The translations under genes and the position numbers were made by a program. The notes beneath the pieces are model-generated. The model was not told the origin of the DNA, did no database searches, and worked only from the letters and a program-made list of their open reading frames with translations. DNA of 64,000 nucleotides from Haemaphysalis longicornis (lineage: Eukaryota; Arthropoda; Arachnida; Ixodida; Ixodidae), in the NCBI GenBank assembly GCA_013339765.2, contig JABSTR010001233.1:99838-163837 (forward strand), written 5' to 3'. Below, piece after piece: positions 58,562-64,000 of this stretch. Positions within the stretch are counted from its first letter, which is position 1, and each line of letters starts with the position of its first letter.

Positions 58562-58735
58562 CGTACACATGTGCAAAGAGCACATGTGCGCAGCAGCACA
58601 TGTGCGCAGAGCACCACGTGTGCGCAGAGCACGTGTGCGCAGAGCCCGTGTGCACAGACACGTGTACAGAGCACGTGTGCACAGAGCACGTGTGTACAGA
58701 GCACGTGTACAGAGCCCATGTGCAGCACACAGGGG
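58562..58735. repeat. Minisatellite of acgtgtgcacagagc-type units
   Basis: About ten units of 15-18 bp with cacgtgtg or cacatgtg cores (E-box-like cacgtg/catgtg). It produces Cys/His/Ala/Arg-rich open frames on both strands that are not genes. Confidence 0.88.
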
Positions 58736-59536
58736 TGCTGCACCTAATACGGACGAGGAATTTAAAAACAGCCAGAGCATTTTACGCACAGAAGGCCGAG
58801 GGAATGTTGTCAGTCGTGACGCGATACGAAGTTTGCTTTCATCTTGTCGTACGATATACCAACTCTTCAGTTAAGATTTAAATGCAAAGCTGTCAATTAC
58901 AAGGTACGGGGCAGGGCACAGTTTAAAGCATTCAATGCAACTGTTCCCAACGAACCAGCAATTTTCATAGCGTATCAAATAGTCGCAAAACTATTAGACA
59001 TAGCTTCCACATTAATTAGAGCGGAAAGTTGGGCAAGTTGGTACTGGGATAACTTGGTACGGTCCTGGTACTGGTGGACTGGGATGCCTGTCGTCTCTGC
59101 ATCCTTCTCCTGTGTTCTTTTTTGTGCTAGGAAATATGCATGTTACCCTCCACAGCATGCAAACATGTTCTTAGGCAAACATGTGGCGTAGGTTGCAGTT
59201 TTGCAAGGTTTTGGCAACGATCATTCAATAAATATGCAAGCATCAAGCACTAATTGTTACACCTCATATTGATGTTTAGATAAGGAAACTGATAAGATTC
59301 TGCAGTGTAACTTCCTATGGAAATTGCAAGCTGTGCAATACTACAAGCCACAGGCATTATTGCAATGAAACTAGGATCAAAACAGAAGGGAGAAATCCAC
59401 TGACACGTAGGTGATGGCATGTTTTCTATCTTCTATGCATTTTGCTTCAGCAGCCTGGGCACTCGTTAAGACAACAAAGAAGGTGGGTGTGCCAACAAAC
59501 CATGGCGGGCCTCAGGGGTTTATCCAGAATTTTGTT
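58736..59536. other. Gene-free stretch
   Basis: No gene or repeat border was recognised. Confidence 0.4.
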
Positions 59537-59672
59537 TTTGGGGGGTGTCAAAAGCCTCCTGGGGGGTGTTGGGGGCGGTTGGGGGTGCGTGTATAAATTC
59601 CTAGGCAGGGTACTCGTGGTAGAGGAAACTTTTGGGGGGGGGTGTCATTTCCTCTGGGGAGGTGTTGGGGAG
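59537..59672 (+). repeat. G-run-rich tract with quadruplex potential
   Basis: Runs of five to nine G separated by short spacers (ggggggtgttgggggcggtt, then ggggg; another run of nine G near 59634). It may be the tail of a repeat. Confidence 0.55.
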
Positions 59673-59743
59673 GTGTGTGGTAATACCTGCTGGAACGCTG
59701 CCAAAGAACTCCCGGCCCTGTCGGAAGCCTCAGTCCGTTCATT

Positions 59744-59935
59744 TTGATTGATTGATTATAGGGTTTAACTTAACCAATTCATGCAGGGATTGAGGCGCCC
59801 CGGATTGGAGGGCTCTGGACTAATGCTGACCACCTGGGATCTTTAATGTGTGCCGAAATGTCGTAGACAAGGCATTTTTGGTTTTTTTGGTTTTGCCTCC
59901 ATCAGAAAAGTGGCCGCCGTGGCGGGAAACGAATT
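59744..59935 (-). mobile_element. Truncated Ruka-like SINE
   Basis: gattgattgattatagggttt, then accacctgggatctttaatg, then tgcctccatcagaaaagtggc. The tRNA-like head is missing after about 59935. Confidence 0.8.
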
Positions 59936-60659
59936 AAGTCGGTTCAGACTGCCAACATGCAGTAAAAGAAACTGCTGCAGAGATTTGGCACTCAGCAACC
60001 ACCTTTTACACTTGTTTATATCATCATATATGGAAGCTGATTTTAAAAGTTTTTTTCTTGCACAAACGTAACTTCGGCTCGCTGGGAGATAACATGTGAC
60101 CTCAATGCTGCCAGTATGAAGTACTAGGTGTGGCTTGGAGGCCCGGAAGGAATGGCGTAATCGCAACAGCGGTTGCCAGGCTGGGTCCTGATAACATATC
60201 ACTGCATATCATTTTCTCGTGATGCTACGCTGAGACACTTTCTCATTTCCTTGTTACCGCTTTCTGCCCTTCAGTCATATAATTCATTGCACCAATTGAC
60301 TGGCAAGTGGGGCGCCCGGCCCTGAGAAAGGGCGACAAGCGAATGATCTTTGCTACCCACGGCGCCACATCACTAGCATTGTCAAGCTGAATGCTAGAGC
60401 ATGTTGTAGCTACTCACATTACTAGGTTTGGAGCAGAGTTAGATTTCACAAAGGCTTTTCTACGGTCACTAGTGTCAGTCATTCATAGCTTTGCACATAT
60501 TCTTGATAAGTCAGGCCAAATTTACACTATTTTTCTTCCATGTTTGTAAAGACTTCAATCTCAGTACTGGCCACACTGGTCCAATACTGGCCAGGAATGC
60601 GCAACAAGCAATCGGGACCCATACTGATATGAAATTAAAAATAACACTTTCATTCATTT

Positions 60660-61110
60660 ATTCATCTCACATTGCAAGCTAATCTACAACCTTAGATCTG
60701 TAGGTCCTTCACCTTATGTGATTAACAAAGTTTCTGCGCATTTATCTCATATTCAATTTGTCAGAATTGATGGCCACAATTATAAGTGTTCCGTCACTTC
60801 CGGCATTCCCCAGGGAAGTGTCTTAGGTCCCCTACTCTTTCCAATTTACATAAAGCCTTTTGCTATCATAATCCCACAGCCTATGCTATTTTGTAATGAT
60901 GGTTTGGTTCATAAAATTGCTAACCATGATTAATGACTACTACTAAGCTACTGAACTGTTATTTGTATGCTATTACTCAATGTTATGCAACTTGATCCTG
61001 ATAAGACAGTTTTTTCAAAATTATTAGTAAAGGACATTGCTTCTCTTTTGCAGTCTTCTACAGCCTGCCTACTTACTGAAGTTAACAAATATAGATACTT
61101 GAGAGCAACT
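60660..61110 (+). pseudogene. LINE reverse-transcriptase remnant
   Basis: CSVTSGIPQGSVLGPLLF is the RT palm motif of Jockey/CR1-type elements. The catalytic box is degraded (LFCNDGLVHKIAN where an FADD-type box is expected) and stops follow. It belongs to a different lineage from the LINE at 50540. Confidence 0.8.
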
Positions 61111-61399
61111 TAATGACCTTAAACAAAATAAACACGTTACTATTTGCTCATACACCTTCCACAAATGTTTTTTGAGCCATTAACTTCACATGCCCCTGCT
61201 AACTTTACACCTTTTGCTTACACTTCTCTGATAGGGCCAGAACTAGAGTATGCATTCCTACACTGCAAATTTGAAAAAGATGTAAAGCTTAAGTTCCTCT
61301 AGCTTGAAAATACATTGCATATGCAATTTAACTCCTACCCAAACTCATCAATAGCATGACTGCCATGGAATACACACCTCGAAGTCATTTTCAACTTAC

Positions 61400-61613
61400 T
61401 ACACAAGACTAACATCTTCAAATATTCTTTCTTGCCATTACGTGTGACTAACATGCTCAAAATTTCTTTCTTCTCTTCATGAGAAACTAACAACTTCAAA
61501 TATTTTTCCCCCCACTAATTGCACAACTTGATGGCATCCAAATTTCTTTCTTCCCTTTATGAGAAACTAACAACTTCAAATATTTCCACTAATTGCACAA
61601 CTTGATGGCATCC
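61400..61613. repeat. Degenerate tandem repeat, last two units 80 bp apart
   Basis: gagaaactaacaacttcaaa occurs at 61481 and 61561, each followed by ccactaattgcacaacttga. Two poorer units precede it (gactaacatcttcaaat, gtgactaacatgctcaaaa). Confidence 0.8.
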
Positions 61614-61982
61614 AAAAAATTGATTACTAACATGAATTGTTTTTGTATGGCACATTTCGGGGTTATATGCCTCTCTTTAATGGGCCTGCAGTATGTAGTA
61701 TATGATCGGAGGACTCAACATGAGTATTTTCTAATTGTACGTCCCCTAGGATTTCACCATGGTTAAGCTATTCTGGCTGAGACAAACTAAACCATGAGTT
61801 ACTGTGATTGTTGTAAGAAATCCCCTACCATTTATAACAACAAAAAGGCAAAGGTAGCACAAGCAAATACAAGCTAGCTGGAGAGCGGCAAATAAGTAGC
61901 AGCATCGGAATACTCGGAATAGCTCCACTGCTGTGCAGACGATATCAGACGACAGCAAGTCGGCACCCAAGCACAAACCTAC

Positions 61983-62300
61983 CTGGTATCCGCATAAATA
62001 CGGGGAGAAGTACACGTAGAGCTAGTGTGAAGAAATGCTTGAGCAGGCTACTCCACAGCAGCAAGTGAGCGCTCAAACTAAGGGGAAACGTTCGACGCGG
62101 CTTGGACGATGTGCCGCGCGCAGATAAGCTCCCAGTCTCGCCTGACTCCTATCAGGGCTCGCCCGCAGCCGCCGGGATATGATAAGACGACCACAATTTC
62201 GAGATTCAACTACTCGCGAGATTGGAACACCGGACTTTAGCTCTGCCCACTGAGAGTTGAGCGAGACTCCCAATATCACGGCCACACTTGGTATCTCCAG
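61983..62300 (-). other. Candidate 5' UTR exon for SHMT
   Basis: On the minus strand a CpG-richer patch (62070-62300) is followed by a strong donor-like site gataccag/gtaggt (exon end 61983). It would splice to 58246 over a 3.7 kb intron. This is a position-based guess without conservation. Confidence 0.2.
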
Positions 62301-62339
62301 TCGCGTATCTCGTGTTCTTTTACAACGCTGGCAGGTTGC

Positions 62340-64000
62340 CACAAATTAACAGGTTTAAAGCTGTTGTTTTCTAGCCGGTAGTGTACCCTTCCTAAACTGA
62401 TAAACATTTGAAGTGCCCGCTATTATTTCTGGCGGCAGAAAAAAAAAAAAAAATGGACTCTTTCCCCACCCAACCCCCTCTATTTCACAGCACCGAACTG
62501 TTGCGGCGTCACGATCCAACTTGGCACCCGGCACACTAACGAACTTTCAAACCAGCGCTACCGTGTTTGGAGGTACGGGCCAAAACGGTTCACGGTCAAG
62601 GCTTCGCGCCTCCTCTGCCGTGGAAGAAACGAAGGCATCGCGACCTCGACTACGCGAGCAGTGCACGCGCGAGCGGCAAGCGCGTCAGCCGATATCGCTG
62701 CTTTATCAGCGCTTGCGGGGGCGACCACGCGTTATACGCGTTACGGATGGTCTTATCGTTTGACGGCGAGAACCTCCGACAAGAACGTCAGCAGAGGCGA
62801 ATGATACAGCGTTTTTTCGCCGTAATCCCGGAGTACGTGGCAAGCAAAAGTTTGCCTGGATTTCAAACTTACGGGTCGGTGCCGTCGCTACGTCTCCCTG
62901 CGCTTGAGCCGCCATGTGATGAACAGGTCGGGCCGTATTTCTCAACACACGCCTCCCGGCGAAGTGGTGCGGGTCAGTCCACTGACGTAGACGTCGAACA
63001 CGGAAGAAGGTGTCCGAGAATGTGCAGTCCGCCGCGAGCCGGTGCCAACTAGTTTTTTTCCCTTGCTGCGATGGTCAGTTTTGGTTCGCTGTGGGCAACG
63101 AACTCAAATGAGCGGCGGGTAGCAACCGGTTCGCTTTGGGGCGCGCCTAGCTGTGCCATGAAAAGTGGCCCGGTTGCTCCAAAAACAAAAAAGTGGCTGC
63201 ATACACACGTGACGGATTCTTGCACCGTGCCATTGCAATCGTCTGGCATGGGAACGGTGCGTCACGGCGTCGGGCACGCAACTGCGGAAGCGTATATCTG
63301 CGTATATGTACCACGTGTCGACATCCGAGACAGTTCGTGTGGTTCGTGTTTTGCTCGTGTTCATTTTGTCTAGGAGCGCGAACAAGAAGTTGCAGCAGGT
63401 GGCACGTTGTTTACAACTGGCTTGGTTATTCCAACACTAGAACGATTTACCATTCGTACAAGCTTTTAGGAAGCACAGAAATTCGATAAACTGCTCTCGC
63501 ACAAATTTTGCGAATTGACGCATTACAGGGTTAATTAGCGCGTATGCTTAGGGCCCTCATCGTCGAAGCCGTTAGTAGCTCTGTAAATCTGGTGATATCT
63601 GTTGGGCGCAGGTCAGGTGCTCGCAGCTAATTAAGCTGCATTGTAGTAAAGCTCTGCTTGTTGCAGCCCGCTGAGTCACAACACGGTGCGGAACCTCACC
63701 CAGCGGCGCCGCAGTCACCAGCCGTCCAGGGCATAGAGTTTCTATGGTCCAGGGCGCAACTGCGGCGTATCCGTTCACCTGATGCTTTCGGGTTTACGTA
63801 CTGCGTCATGAAAAGTGCTTGCGTATCCTCGTAATACGTTATTGGGGGTGCAGAAACCATCGAAGCCCCGCCAAGAGGGAAGGCGGCCATCTTACCAGTG
63901 GCATAAAACAGCAATGTACAGCTGCGTTCGTGCTTATTTGCGCTGCCGATTAAGTCGCCCGCATCTTCAACGAAATAAAAGCGGTTGCGTGAGGTTATAA
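62340..64000. other. Unassigned right end of the window
   Basis: GC-richer at 62560-63060, with open frames up to 161 codons on plus that match no family I know. It could be a promoter or first-exon area of an upstream gene, or repeat DNA. No SINE, TIR or exon pattern was recognised. Confidence 0.35.

Noticed and set aside
58353..58881. Cys/His/Ala/Arg-rich open frames on both strands
   Set aside because: Generated by the minisatellite at 58562-58735.
62007..62342. Minus-strand frame as an SHMT presequence exon
   Set aside because: It does not read into the donor at 61983 in a useful frame; kept only as a low-confidence UTR idea.
62567..63052. 161-codon plus-strand frame as a new gene
   Set aside because: No recognisable motif, GC-rich local composition explains the openness, and a second frame is open in the same place.

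Overview
The window reads as nuclear DNA of a hard tick (Ixodidae). This is an inference from several copies of a tRNA-headed SINE that I recognise as the tick element Ruka, three of them with clean target-site duplications, from intron-rich animal genes, and from the density of decayed DNA transposons and LINEs. Only three host genes can be supported; everything else I can identify is repeat or mobile DNA.

Layout. 1-1135 is a long inverted repeat cut by the left edge. 3018-5648 (minus) holds the first two coding exons of GAR1, a core protein of H/ACA RNPs; its 3' exons are not visible. 5.8-13.2 kb is intergenic, with a hairpin mini-element and MITEs bounded by TTAA. 13679-29094 (plus) is a complete five-exon COX18 gene (predicted 337 aa), a mitochondrial inner-membrane insertase of the OXA1/YidC family. 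Its introns carry a Ruka SINE, Tigger-like and Ty3/Gypsy fragments and a 1.6 kb TTAA-flanked element. A pogo/Tigger element lies 208 bp past the stop codon.

29.1-58 kb has no host gene that I can recognise. It holds the pogo element, TTAA MITEs, a 4.45 kb composite tandem-repeat element bounded by a matching 9-bp direct repeat (36249-40695), a nest of MITE, THAP/P-like element and LINEs (43.0-47.1 kb), a TIR element (47.5-49.5 kb), a decayed 3 kb non-LTR retrotransposon (50.5-53.6 kb), and another TIR element with a Tigger-like copy inside it (53.7-56.7 kb). 58045-58246 (minus) is one exon of serine hydroxymethyltransferase; no other exon of it was found. 58.3-64 kb has degenerate SINEs, a minisatellite, an RT fragment and unassigned sequence.

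The three genes do not form a pathway: GAR1 serves rRNA pseudouridylation and telomerase RNPs, COX18 serves cytochrome oxidase assembly, and SHMT serves folate one-carbon metabolism. The most informative signals are two introns that frame and protein alignment place on GC-AG rather than GT-AG sites, the composite satellite element, the repeated use of TTAA targets, and the solitary SHMT exon. All alignments were done by eye, and family names rest on remembered motifs.
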